A stretch of 64,000 nucleotides of DNA from Epiperipatus broadwayi. Lineage: Eukaryota > Onychophora > Udeonychophora > Euonychophora > Peripatidae. The position numbers and the translations under genes are program-made. Of this stretch, positions 1-13,376 are shown piece by piece. Within the stretch, counting starts at the first letter, position 1, and each line of letters begins with the position of its first letter. Under the pieces are notes generated by a model, which had not been told where the DNA came from, did not search any database, and worked only from the letters and a program-made list of their open reading frames with translations. The stretch spans positions 8,336,876-8,400,875 of the forward strand of contig JAQFVV010000030.1 of NCBI GenBank assembly GCA_028023455.1, read 5' to 3'.

Positions 1-738
1 AGTCCTTTTTTTTTTAAAAAAAAAAATATTAATTTTTAATTTATATATTGTAATATTATTTTTATCTTCTCCTTTTTCATTTTCTTTGCATCTTTCTTCA
101 TATACTCATATATATTCAACTTTTCTACATATTCTCCTCATATACACTCCAATGCAATTTTTATATAATTTTTCCTTTATTTTCCTTACAGTGATCAGAA
201 CTACAACATTTAAACATATAATTATATAATCATTATTTTATAGACATATCTATATGTATATCTTTACATTATTATTCATAACTACATCTAATTTTAACTA
301 ATTTTACCTTTACATCTTTAATTCATACTTAATATTTATTTATTATTATTTTTAGCCCATTCTATTTTTATTTTTACCTCTAATTTATCTATCATTCTAC
401 TTACATTCTTTTATATTATTATACATTTCTATTTCACTTTTCATTTCCCAATCTCTTTTATTACTTCTTTTATTATTTTTTTTATAATTCCTCTATATCT
501 TTATATACATATTTTATTAAATAATTTCTATTTCATTTTTATTCTTATCTTTATTTTTTATTTATTCATTCTACTTACTTTCTATATAACTTTCATCCTT
601 CCTTCTTATGACTGCAAATAACAATTTTTTTAAAAAAAATTTTTTAGCCTCTTTTTCATATATTCCTTTAATATAACTTCCTCTATTATCAATTTTCTTA
701 ACTCTTTACACTATTTTTTAATTTTTTAAAAACTATTT

Positions 739-1086
739 TTATATATCAGTTCTTTTATATATACTTTTTATTATTAATAATTTTATAAAAATAATGTCTT
801 TATCTCTCCCATCTCTATTTAGATTTGGCTTAATCTTCTTAAATGATATAGCTTCTTTTATATTTCTATCCCTTCTTTTATTAGTATAATCTATCATTTT
901 TATTCTATTTCTCTCAAACATAAATCCTGTCTCTATAGAATGCATATAAATTGATGATCTCTTATCATACTTATGTTGAACTAATCTTGTATACACTGAA
1001 TTTTTTATTTGTCCTACATATTTAGTTATCTTATTATTTTCACATGATTTGCATTCTATTTCATATACTCCACATATAAATTGAAT
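739..1086 (-). pseudogene. Penelope-like GIY-YIG endonuclease domain, left copy
   Basis: On the minus strand the frame opens at the palindrome centre. It reads FICGVYEIECKSC, then KYVGQIKNSVYTRL.QHKYDKRSS, then NIKEAISFKKIKPNLNRDGR. This is the GIY-YIG nuclease layout typical of Penelope-like elements: GVY standing for GIY, a CxxC insertion, YVG for YIG, the R..QH helix, the catalytic Glu in EA, and the P.LN..G tail. The frame is open over the domain (about 115 residues to the stop at 739). The reverse-transcriptase part that normally precedes it is absent because the copy is truncated at the inversion point. It would nick DNA for target-primed reverse transcription. It is probably inactive as it stands alone. 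Confidence 0.72.
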
Positions 1087-1440
1087 ATATGAGCCAGAAT
1101 GTAAATCATGTACAAATAATAAGAACTAAATATGTAGGAGAAACAAAAAATTCAATGTATACAAGATTAGTTTAACATAGATATGATAAGAGATCACTGA
1201 TTTATATGCATTCTATACAGAATGACATATTTTTGAGAAAAATAGTATAAAAATAATAGATTACACAAATAACAGAAGGGCTAGAAAAAAAAAGCTATAT
1301 TAATTAAGAAGGTTAAGCCAAATCTAAATAGAGATGGGAGGGATATATATTTAAAAAAATGATAAAAAGTTAAAAATATTGATAATAGTGAATTATATTA
1401 AAGGAATATATGCAAAAGAGGCTAAAAAAAATTTAAAAAT
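1087..1440 (+). pseudogene. Penelope-like GIY-YIG endonuclease domain, right copy (decayed)
   Basis: This is the mirror copy of the left-arm endonuclease. It shows IYEPECKSC, then after a stop/frameshift a YVGE-like segment, then the Tyr-Thr-Arg-Leu-Val and HRYDKRS blocks. Further on, the ISF.KIKPNLNRDGR region is still readable at DNA level (1320-1345) but interrupted by stops. It is clearly more degraded than the left arm, so the two arms have not been homogenised recently. Confidence 0.6.
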
Positions 1441-3248
1441 AGTCAGTTGCAATCATAAGTATAAATAAAAATAAAAAGTAAAAATAAATAAATAAGCTAG
1501 AAATTATTAATAAAAGAATAAAATATGTATATAAAGATAAAATAAACATATAGAGGAATTATAAAGATATAAAAAAAATAATAGAGATTGGGAAATGAAA
1601 AGTGGAATAAAAATGTATAATGATGTAAAAGAATGAATGTCGAATGATAGATAAATTAGAGGTAAAAAGACAAATAGAATGGGATAAAAATAATAATAAG
1701 TATAAATTAAAAGATGTAAAGGTAAAATTAGATGTAGTTATGAATAATAATGTAAAAGATATGTATATAAAATAATGGTTATATAATTGTTTAAATGTTG
1801 TGGCTGTGATGAAGACTGGAGGACAGGTGAAACTGTAAGGAAAATAATGGAGAAATTATGTAAAAATTGCATTGGAGTGTGTATGAGGAGAGTATATAGA
1901 AAAGTTGAATATATATATGAATATATTGTAATAGTATAAAATTAATTAAAATTATTATAATCAACCCTTGCACATAAGAGCACCAAAGGTAATAGTATTT
2001 ACCTCTGATAAAAGGTCTTATTCAGACTCTACTTGGATTGCCAAATATAATGGTGTTAAAATGAAACATATAAAATGCTTATTTAATATTCTGGCTAACT
2101 AATATTATAATATATAATATAAAAAAAAGATAGAGATTCTCAAAGTTTATATTAGTATAGAATCTAATAATTTAATTATTAATGATCATTACTCTAATTA
2201 AAAATAACCATAAAATTTTTTTAAAAATTATATTCCTTGTTGAATAGTTTACACCTCAATTATTTACCATTTATCTATTACTCCTATTATATTGCTTTAT
2301 AAATGAATCTATAATGTGTTGGGAATAATACGCTATGAAAACCAATATTGTTAAATAAATACATAAAAATATATTTTACAAAATTAATTAGTATGTTTAA
2401 TTTGTTTACTATTTTTCTTATCACAATAAGCATAAAATTTATTGATTTACATAAATAAAAATATTATAATTGTTTATCAAACATACACTTTCATTAATAT
2501 CATCCATAAATGTTTATAAATGAAAACCTTTTTTTTTTAAAATATAAATGAATAAAACAAATAAACATATTTTTATTTAAACACACTAAAATTATCATTA
2601 AGAAAGATATTGTTTTTATTTTTGTTTACTATATACTTTTAACCATTTCTTTGGTAGTGATATATTTTTCTTGTATACTAAACAAACACAAGCATTCTTA
2701 AAAAATAAAGAATTTTTATAGATATACTATCTGGTTAACTCTGCTTTTTATACCCACAAAGAATATCATCAAATTGTAATTCCATTGAAAAATAAAATTT
2801 ATTATGTACACCAAAATTTTATAATTCACTTATACATTTTATATAAATACACACATACAAAAAAATTATAATTTGTAGTTAAAACTCCTTTAGATATTCT
2901 GCTGAAAATTCCATATGTTTAATTCATATTATTTAAATATATTAGCATTCCATAAACTTATCCATTTTGACATGTTCTTATTTTAAAGAAAGTATTCCAC
3001 AATTAAAATTTTATAATGTTAATACTGCTCTATTTAGGTAACAGCAATTATCAATTTTTTCATATATCCCTATGAAGTATATTATATTGCAGCACTTATC
3101 TCTGATATTTATCACAATGAAATTTCCTTTTTTTTTATCAGATATTGTTTAGATTCTCAAAAGACATAAGTCTCTTGACCAGACATTTGTGAACTTATTA
3201 GCCCATGATATTCATTTTTTAAAACTTTAAATAAAATTATTGATATAT

Positions 3249-3366
3249 ATATTTACTAAGGCAATAAACCTAAAGCATGTGCGGTTGAAAATGTGAAGGT
3301 AGGGATCTGTCCCTACCTTCGCATTTTCAACCGCACATGCTTTAGGTTTATTGCCTTAGTAAATAT
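3249..3366. repeat. Near-perfect 57-bp-arm hairpin (foldback/MITE-like)
   Basis: The arms 3249-3305 and 3310-3366 are reverse complements with about one mismatch (a T/C near 3293) around a 4-base loop. They begin ATATTTACTAAGGCAATAAA. Such a long near-perfect palindrome in otherwise drifting intron DNA indicates a recent foldback element or palindromic duplication. No protein is encoded. The ends are A/T-rich and a target duplication could not be fixed. Confidence 0.85.
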
Positions 3367-6300
3367 TACTTACGTAATCAATGTGCGTTAAATAAATTTA
3401 TGATATATATATTGCACAAACTTTTGCATAGTTTAGCTATTGAAACAAAAAGTGAGGGAGAATCAAATCTAAGATCAGGGGGCTTAAATATTTTTATCCT
3501 GATGATGTTGTACTTAAGTCATTATTCTGGATACTGTTACTATGATATTCTATGCTATATTTTTTAATATCATTCATTTCCATAATTTTTCCTATTAAGA
3601 GTTAAATTTATCCATACATCCATTCAATCAAAGTTTTTACAAATACATCAGCATTTTTTTAAAACTTTATAAAAATAAATATATGTTTGAAATATAATAA
3701 AAAATATATATTTTTACAAATTAAAAACAGTATATTTTTAAAAACCATATAAAATTATATTTGATCTAAAATGTATTCATTCCTTTATTTATGTATTTTA
3801 TATATTATAATCAATATTTTTAAATATCCATTTTAAATAAATTAAATATTTTAAAATAATGCCATATCAACAAAACATAAATATACATGCATGGATACAC
3901 ATTTTTTAACAATAATTTAATACCTTCTTGGTTTCTATTTCCCTATTATTTTTCAAATGCATGCAGTATGTTAACAAATGAATTTATTAATACATAATTT
4001 ATTTTATTATCACTGTCATATATATATTCTTAACAAAATATCATTAGCTTTATTATGTCATCCCAAATATTAATCTTTAGATTTTGCATTGAGATAACAT
4101 ATTTCATTGCTTGTTCAAAAATATATTTTTATATTATGAGGTTTTATTTAAAACCACTTAATAACAAGGCAAATTCTTTTTTAAAATTTAGATAATTTTA
4201 GAATTAAAATAAGCTAACACAAATTTATAGAGATAACATCAGTTTAAATTTAAATCTTAACATTATGATATATAATATTTAGCATAATGAAATTTGAAAA
4301 CTGCTACTTCCTTACAGCAATATTTTAATATTAGTATTTGCATTATAGTACTTGTATAAAAATTCATATTTTAAATTGACTGCAAGTCAAAGTATTAAAA
4401 AAAAGTTTGTTGATCTTGTTTGGTTTTACTTTTACTTGATCTATGGATAATGGAGATCTTGAAATACAAAGTTAACTTGATAGCCATGCCAACCTAATGT
4501 TTTAAATAATATTTATTTACTGCTAATTCTTACTTCAAAATCCTAAATCTGTTGTAATCAATCTCAAAAATATATATGTAAATAAACAAATAGATTTTGG
4601 AAATAGTTAAATGTATCACGAAAGATTACTTGACTAAAATCAACATTGTTATGAAGTGTTACACATTTCAATTTCTATTATTGCAATCGCCATAGCAACA
4701 AATATTACTCCATTAAATATTTTTATGTTTCATGTATATTTATTTGTAAATTAATTTGGGAAAATTATTATTATAAAAAAAAAAAAAAAACATATGTAAA
4801 AATATAATATCCATTAGAATATATCAAAATTGTAATATAAATTCTTTATTTTGGTTAAAATGAAAAAAAATCATATCGAACTTAGATTTCATTTTCAATG
4901 TATCCAATTTTCTTATAAAATCTCCATTTCACTTACAAAAGGGATGCAAGATTTTCTTGAACAAATCATCCACTGAGTTAAATTCGAGTGATTTCCAATA
5001 GTTGTTATGACAATAATAATGTCAAGAGTGTCTGATAAATAGAATGAGACACTGTAATTTGAGTTTGTCATGGCATAGAACGGATCGTTTTTCCGTCTTC
5101 AAAAATTTATTAAATATTATTATTTAAATAATTAATTCATAAAACCATGAAATAATAAAAGTTTTAACTATCTGCCCATTCAAAACGGCAGCTTGCTGAT
5201 GAAATTCCAGAGGAAGCGACAAAAATATGAAAGAAGGAAAATCCCATCAAAAATGCCTTGAATTGCAGATCAGCTATGTAAAAATATTGTGTTTAAAAAT
5301 CAAGGATTACATTCATTTATTTACGATGGATATAAACTCCATTAATGTTTTATGGATATTATATTTCAAATCAAGAAAATCTACAAGATCGATCAATTCA
5401 ATTTATATTATAAGCAATAACTCTACTCTCATAAGTCAAAAAAAAAAAGAGAAAGGAATAAAAGAAAAAGCTAGTAGTAAATCTTCACTTAATTTAAAAT
5501 GGATTATGTAATTACAGAAATTCTTTTGCACATTATTGTTAGTAAAAGGAAAAATTAAAGCAGCCAGTGATGTATAATTTTGCATCTGTTGTTTTGAAAG
5601 CTAGATAATTATCTACTTGAAAGAAAACATTGAAAGTTAAACACGAAAGGAATTAAATTCGAATTTCAGTGACTTACCACACATGCTTATCTTATCTTCT
5701 CTATTCAAAGAAAATTCATCTCTACACTTTAGGATTTGAAACAAAGAATCGGAAGCTATGATGGATCAGTGAATAGTGAATGAATATGGATAGACTTTCA
5801 CTTATATATGGTATGATTTTTTTTTTATGCATAGATGTATGTATATATTTTTTTGACCAGGATATATAAGTAAAGGTCAGAGAGATTAATTTAGTTCTCA
5901 TTTAGGCTCTTATCTGATGATTTAGATGAAAACAACCTGATGTTTCCAAATATTTCATTTTTTTTTTGTATGTTCAAAATTTAACTTGAAAATATCGGGT
6001 AGAAAAGGATTTAAATTATAACATATTTTTTTTAAATGTTTGTTTATTATTGTATTAATGAATAAATAGAGTTCAATTTTTTTATCACATTTTAGATAAT
6101 ATTTCAGATCTCTCCGTTTTCATATAATGTCACTGTCACGACATATATTTAGAGTTTCATACATATTTTATTATTTTTATTGATATTTAGTTGATTGTGA
6201 AAACATCAACTTGATGTTCCTTTATATTTTATTTCTGTTATTCATTTTCATTTGATAAACCAATAAATTTAGAGTTGATTTAAAATCAGACGAATTTGTT

Positions 6301-8304
6301 TCATTATTTTTTTTGGAATGCGCAAGGTAATTTTAGTATTTAAAATTTGATCCAAGAATCAAACTCATCTTGGTGAGTGAACTAGAATTAAATATATAAT
6401 ATCATTATTTTTAATCCTATTACATATAAAATTTATATTTAATAATGCATTCAAATATTTGTTTATTTATTTAAATCAATATTATTAGTAAAATAATTTC
6501 ATTAGCTCAGAATTGATCTATTTGCTTATTTTGTCCAGTTATAAAATCTTTATGATTGTGTTCTGTCATTAGTCAGAATGATTTATCTTAATTACTCTTT
6601 TAAATTTCTTTGAAGCAGAGATCATAAATCTCATTGAATAGTTTAACTGAAGATTATCTTTAGCTTGGATGACTGCCAATTATTATCATATTAAAACTTA
6701 ATTGTTACAGAGTCCATCTTATATTCAATTGACTAGAGATTTAAATGGATAGTATAAGATTATTGATAATAAATTCTTGTGGAGTATTACATTTTAGAAT
6801 ATAAATGTAGCAATCATTGCATATCACTCTACTGTATGATATGGATGAAATGTTTATATTATATTTAACATTTTATTGAAATAGGTGTAAATTTGAGTAG
6901 AGGGTTATTTTGTTTAAACATTTAAAATAGTGTACAGGTTTATAAAACATTTCCAAAAATGTAATTATAATTATTTTAGAGACTAGTTGACCTAAGTAAA
7001 ATATCATTAAAATATTAAGATAAATTTGAATTACTAGAAATAATATTAAATTAATAAAGTATGTCGAATTTAGTTTTATTCAATTGTCAATTGAGTAGAT
7101 ATCTCAAGCACACATCATTGTTTAGGGCAATGGGATACGATTTTACTTCTTATTACAGTTTACTTTGTAAGTGTGATAGATTTGTTGATGTTTGGAGCAG
7201 TGATCTAGTTGACTTTATTTCATGTTAAACATCTGGATAAGTTAGATTTTAATATAGATTGTTAATAGTATTTTAGTGTAATGTAGTGGACAATTTAAAT
7301 AATCATGTGGGAAATATTGTTATGGCCTAATATGACCAATGCCTGAGTTAGATAATTGTACACAAGTTATTACAGTCACTATTTATTAATGCATGTTTTG
7401 CTTAGTGATAAAGAATATCAGCCTTGAGGGCATTTCTTTGTGTGATAAATGATTAAGCAAACGTAGAGAGGCAGTGAAATCAAAATCCATTATTATTGTG
7501 ACAAAGTAGCTACCCTATGCTAGCTGATGATGATTGTGCACAAGTGGTAATTATTAAAAAATGCCAAGTCAACTTTAGGGCTTTTATAAAATGACATTAC
7601 AAATTTAGATTGTTGTGGATAACGTTTCAATTCTTAGGTAAAGTAAGATTTCTTTTTATATTATTATCCCATATTATTGTCTATAGTTCATTACAAAATG
7701 GCGATCCCAATTGAGCTAGATTTTATTTAGATTATATTGATCATTCTCCCAGCATCTTCACATGTTACAAAAATGGTGCCCATATGCGTAGCTGGATTAG
7801 CAAACTAATCATTGATGATAATGATTGATTTCCATAGGAAAATACCTAGAGCATTAATTGAATTATTAAATATAATTATTGGAATTGAAAAAATTTGATT
7901 TTTGATAAAATACTAATTAAAAGCTAGTGTAATTTAGCACGTTATAATATAAATAAATAATTTTATCTATTATTAATGCTATATCATTAACATAAAAATA
8001 TTTAGCATTTTGAAAGCTGTTACTTATAAAATTCCTTTTAACAATATTTTAATATTTGCTTTATAATATGGTAAAAATATTTACATTTTTTATTCAATTT
8101 GATTAGCATTATTTAAAAACAAAATATTATTTCAAGCTTATTATATTTTATTTCCTTCAGGTACAGCTTGGCATAATGAATTAATAAAATTATTTCTCAA
8201 AAAAGAAACTATAAAAGCAAACCATTGGTTCAAATACTTTCATAAATTTAGATAGACTCAAATTAAAATCTGGAAAAAAAAATTTTTTCAACAGAATAAT
8301 TTGT

Positions 8305-8330
8305 GTGTGTGTGTGTGTGGGGGGGGGGGA
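8305..8330 (+). repeat. (TG)n followed by poly-G microsatellite
   Basis: A (TG) run of about eight units passes directly into nine or ten G residues. It is a simple repeat with no sign of function. Confidence 0.9.
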
Positions 8331-9911
8331 ATCTAGTTATCCAATTTAATTGATATTAAAAAAGAAACATCACTGTAGATTGCTGCTTCTACTATTTCAA
8401 GTTTCTAAGAAATAAAATATGTAATCTGTATAATAGCTAAATTATGATTTGGAAAAATGAATGCTATGATTATAAAAGAATTGATAAAATGTTTTAAACA
8501 ATTTGTAAATCTGTCAAAGACAAGTCACGTTTTATACGTAGAATAGAAGAACACAAATTTGAACCTATGTGATTTTATTAGATTGTAAGTACTTCTCCTA
8601 TCAGAATATTTAAGTACCATAATTATATTGTTCGCTAAATGATATGAAAGTAAGTTATTTGTATTGGCCATCTCCACTAATACATGATCTACAATAGCTA
8701 ACTCAAAACCTTGGAAGTAATTAATAGACACTTAAACAATAATAAATTTTATTCTATTTTTATCTTCTGCATTCCATTCAAGTGATATAAGCTCATTTTC
8801 ATTCATTTTTTAACTGAGGCATAATATATTTTGACACCATTTTTTAGATTCTTTTTAATCTCCTGACAGGTTCTGAGATTTTATTACTATTTAGAAAAAT
8901 GAGCGCAGTTTATTAAACATAGGACATAAATATATCTGCATGGCATTGTTCAATATTTAATAGTGCTTTACAATTCAAAAACATCACAGCAATAACTGAA
9001 GATTACACCCTCAAAAAAATAAGCAAGAAAAGGCTATCTATAGTATTTCAAAGAAAGTCTGTTTATATAATTTTAATAGGAATTCTCATAAATATGATCA
9101 AACTTCTCATCATGAATTAAAAAAAAACATTAACTGTTCTCATCAAAACTAATTTATTCTATATAGCTTTTTGAAATTTTGCCATGCAGTATCGATTTTC
9201 AATCTTGTCTCTAAGATTCATGCATCACTATCAAAAATATTTTTGAGGAAGTAATCTGCAAAAATCCAGATCAATTACATTATTTTATAATTATCAATTT
9301 AGTTTAAAAAATATAATAGATCAGATTGCCCCATTCTTATATATTAACGCAATTTCAAACATCACCCTAGGACTACTTATTAGCAGAAATTGTCTACTTT
9401 TTAAACTATTCTTTACTTATATCTAAAGAAATATGAGATTATTAGATTTCTTGTGATGGCCTGTTCTCTTTCTGATTTAATTTTCAATAATATCTAGTCT
9501 TTCCTATGAAATAAACAGTTTTTAAAACTTGACAATGCAATATTAGCTATTTTGCTTACTTTTTTTTTAAATGGCAAATTAAAAATCTCCATATTACAGT
9601 TTTTATTAAATAAAATATTTTTACCCAATAAATAAAAACTATGTATTAATAAAGAACCGATTAATATTTATGTACAGCAAAAATAAAAGACCAGTATTAT
9701 AAAAATATATAAAAACTAAACTAGAAAAAAAGGATAGATGGAAAAAAAAACACATAAAAAAAAGCATAAAATAATAAGTCTAATATAAAGATTTCCCAGA
9801 CTGGGATGACATGAAGACAAAAAATATAAGCATTTATATTTTTATGTGTATGTTAATAATTAAAATACAATGCAATAAAAACATGAAATATATAAAAAAA
9901 AATAATACTTA

Positions 9912-10001
<90 letters not shown>

Positions 10002-10874
10002 CTATATAGTAAAATATAAAAACACTTTTTGAATTATTCTGTCCAACAATGAAACTGCCCCATGTAATATATATATATTTATTTATATTAAGATGAGTCA
10101 GTCATTAATTTTTTTTTTTTGAAATTAACAATACTGTAAACAATTGATTGATAAATAAAGAATATATATGTGATTTGATTAAAATTATATCAATAAGGGT
10201 AAGAAATACTAATCATCAAAGTACAATATTAATAAGGCCAATGGAAAAAATATTGAGCAAATATGATTTCAGCAAAAATTTCTTGGTAAGTTGCACTTTA
10301 TGTAAAACAAAACACCTCAACAGAATTCAATATCATAACACTATTATTCAAAAATGTCTAAGAGATCCAGTAATTCATTTCAAAGAAGTGTGAAAGTAAC
10401 TAATTGATCTACAAGTCATAACTCATTTATATCAAGATGTGACATCAGATAATTATGGCAAAAACAGCAGTTAAAATTAAGTATTAATAATTATCAATAT
10501 GAAACAATTTATAAAAGCTATAAACTATTGAAAAGGAATTTAACAAACAGATCCATAACAAGTCAGACAGTCCACTAAAGATCGAAATAAGCCCGAGGTC
10601 TTGATTATTTTGCAATGGTTTCTGATAATTGCAGAAAACATTAAGATATATTAAAGTGAAGATGCATAGTGATAAAAATGTCATCAACATGATATAATTT
10701 AGGCAATGACAACTATCACAGAACTGTGTGACAATGATGTGATTAGAAAACTAATTCAGATATAATAACACGTTATTCTTCGAAAAAATATTCCAAAATG
10801 GAGACCTATCATTTAGAAAAAGCAATAACAAGGGTTAATATTATGAACATAATTATTTTAGCAGACAAGGCCAG

Positions 10875-13376
10875 TAACGGTCAGAACTGTGTGAATCGTT
10901 AACATAGTGCAGAATTCGACCACCACACAGAACTGCAGCACAATCCAGGTAGCGAAGCCACCAGCAGTACTGAGTTCGAACATAGTTTATCGGTTCCACA
11001 ATACAATCTACGAAACAACCCATCTGATGCTACATTAGTAAATACTTCTTTAGGCATGGTGGTCAGGGAGATGCAAGAGAATCAAGAATTTTATTTAGAG
11101 TTAGCCAATAATAACATTAATATTAAACATTTATCTTTACAGAATCGAGGAAATATTATATGGAATGGATATTGAATAAGTAAATAAAGATGTAACGGCA
11201 GACGTATACTTTGAAATTATTTATTTAAAACATTTTAATAATAAATCATTTAACTAATAATATTTGGTAAGATTTAAAATATCAGTAGCGGGATTTTCTG
11301 ATACTGTTAGATATTAAAGAGATACATTTATTTATATAGCTGACGTAATCTAGCTGCCTAAATTCTTGAGCAAGTAATTCAAGAGCATGCCTTCGGGATT
11401 TATATCTTTGCAATGCAAGAGTCTGAATTAGGATTTATAATAGTAGTGGCGGACATATATTTATTTAATTAAATAAGATATTTATAAATTACTATGGGCG
11501 GACATTTATTTGACAGTGAATTATGTCACTAATGCAGAGACGGAGTTATACATTGAACAATAGTTAATAAGCAAAACACGTGGTAAGTTTAGAAAGGCGA
11601 TATAAGGGTGGCAGTATATTGAGACTGCGAAACCGTGGATGAGTTGAGAACAATGGGCTGGTGTTTGCCGTAGGCCCAAAGAGGTAAGGTGTCACATAAG
11701 CATAACCAGGGGCAAGTAGTTCGTGCCACGATTACTTCCTGGCTGCGTGACTGTCATCAAGCCCTACGGGAGCATTTATTATGTCCGCTTGTGTAGGACG
11801 ACTGGAATTAATTTCAATCCTAAAGAATCCAGAGTATCCAAGGCTTCTAATAGGTCATCGCGTCTCTAAAACGTAACACATGTATAATATACAGACTCAG
11901 ACTATTCTGCTAAGATTTAATAAATTTTATAACTCGGCCCTACATCATCAACATTTAATAAAGAACGTTTATGACTCTCAAAGAAATGCAATTTACAGAA
12001 TTATTAATTAAAATTTAATAAAATATAAAAACAATAGGTAAACTAGGTGAGTATTAATGACTAATATGTCACCCATTTGTTAAGTAGTAGACCCCTACAT
12101 TACAATAAATGAAGCATTGAATACGTGTCGATTTATATGAAAATATTAAATAATTTATGGAAGAAAATATTAATGAAGATTTGACATGCATCCACTGTTT
12201 CAAGCAATCATGGATTTATATTTAGAAAATTATGAGCATGCTATAATTAGATAATAAAATGTATACGTACCCGAGAAAGATAGAATTAGGCAAGATAGAT
12301 TATTAAAGAAATTTACAGAATGAATTAATAATTAAATTCAGTTTTACAAGTTATAGTTTACAAGTTATATAGAGTGAGCTATAGCATGATTATTTAGAGT
12401 ACTCTAGGAGAATTTGGATACAGGTACCTGTTTATACGAAGTTTTCAAATTCAGCAGTCAGTAGCAAATTGTTCATGATTTCAGAAGTAGCAATTCTTTC
12501 CAGTATTTAGGTGATTTATTTATTTAACAGCAGCAGCAGCTTTCCGATTGTTCGGGGCAGCAGATCCTTTTGGTTGATTTTGTGGAGGGCACATGTGTAG
12601 ATTCGTGGCATACGATCGACCATCTCCGGGGAGAATAGTCTTTGGCGCTTTCTACTCGAACATACTGGGGTAGGTGAATTAATATATATATCTGGAGACT
12701 CTCAACTGATCGAGAGCACAGCTAAAGTTTGACTGAAAGTTCAAAATGTCCTCCTTTCTTGATCTTATCTTTTTACTTTTTTGTTATATTTTATTTTTGG
12801 ATCCACTCATTTGCCCCGAGGATAATCAATGCATTCTTGTAAGTTTAATTTATCTAGAAAGCTGCATTTCTATTGTTCACATTTAATTTTACATTTACAT
12901 TTTTGTAATTAGTTTTTAGGGAATTTTTATTTTTAATTAGTCTATTATCTCTCACCGACCGTTACTTTTAAAATTTCAAATACAAAAGGGAACATACGAT
13001 TATTTTTACTTTTAATTAAATATTACAATCAGATTTCTAAAATTATTATAAATGAAATTTAAACACAGCAATACGTATAGTGAGTTTTGCCTGTTTTTAA
13101 ATAACGAACTTTATAATTTAAAATAAATGGTTAAAATTATATATCTTTATATACTAAAAAAAAATACAAATTACATTAATTATTTTTATCTATTGCTTTA
13201 AATTGGTTATCGAAACGTGTGTTTATGGTGGATTTTACATATATTTATAAATTTTTAATATTGCTACACACACAATTCGATATCAAAAAAGTTTAAATTT
13301 GGGTAGGATAGAGTGGTGGGTGAGAGACGATAGAAAAGGATAAACTTAAGATTCGAATGCGAATCTTACTGTTTCA
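10875..13376 (+). mobile_element. 2.5-kb LTR-like element, copy C
   Basis: This copy is co-linear with the element at 44914-47469 over its whole length. Shared landmarks are TCAGAACTG..GCAGAATTCGAC, GCCCGCTTGTGTAGGACGAC, GACCCCTACATTACAATAAA, the CAGCAGCAGCAGCTTT tract and GAATCTTACTGTTTCA at the end. It starts TAACGG (its partner starts TGTAACGG) and ends TTTCA. CAG is present directly on both sides (10872-10874 and 13377-13379). No long open frame is shared by both copies. The TG..CA ends, the short duplication and the absence of coding sequence fit a solo LTR of a Ty3/Gypsy-type element. A non-autonomous DNA element is the alternative. Confidence 0.65.

Larger units (their letters stand above)
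15..1965. repeat. Large inverted repeat made of two head-to-head Penelope-like element 3' ends
   Basis: The two halves are imperfect mirror images around about position 1086. For example, the sequence at 100-250 reads as the reverse complement of 1755-1925, and 1030-1080 mirrors 1090-1150. Each half carries a GIY-YIG endonuclease reading frame pointing outward, followed by about 500-600 bp of non-coding tail. Both copies are truncated at their 5' ends, where they meet. Penelope-like elements are known for partial copies in direct or inverted arrangement, which fits. The outer limits are approximate because the flanks are A/T-rich. A recent palindromic duplication is less likely because the arms have diverged and the right arm is more decayed. 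Confidence 0.72.

Noticed and set aside
5640-5720. Possible minus-strand exon with donor GTAAGTCAC
   Set aside because: The acceptor is weak, the open frame is 16 codons and it does not resemble the HECT sequence expected next.
10148-10393. 81-codon plus-strand frame just upstream (gene sense) of a HECT exon
   Set aside because: Intron composition and no recognisable motif; two Cys-x2-Cys residues alone are not enough.
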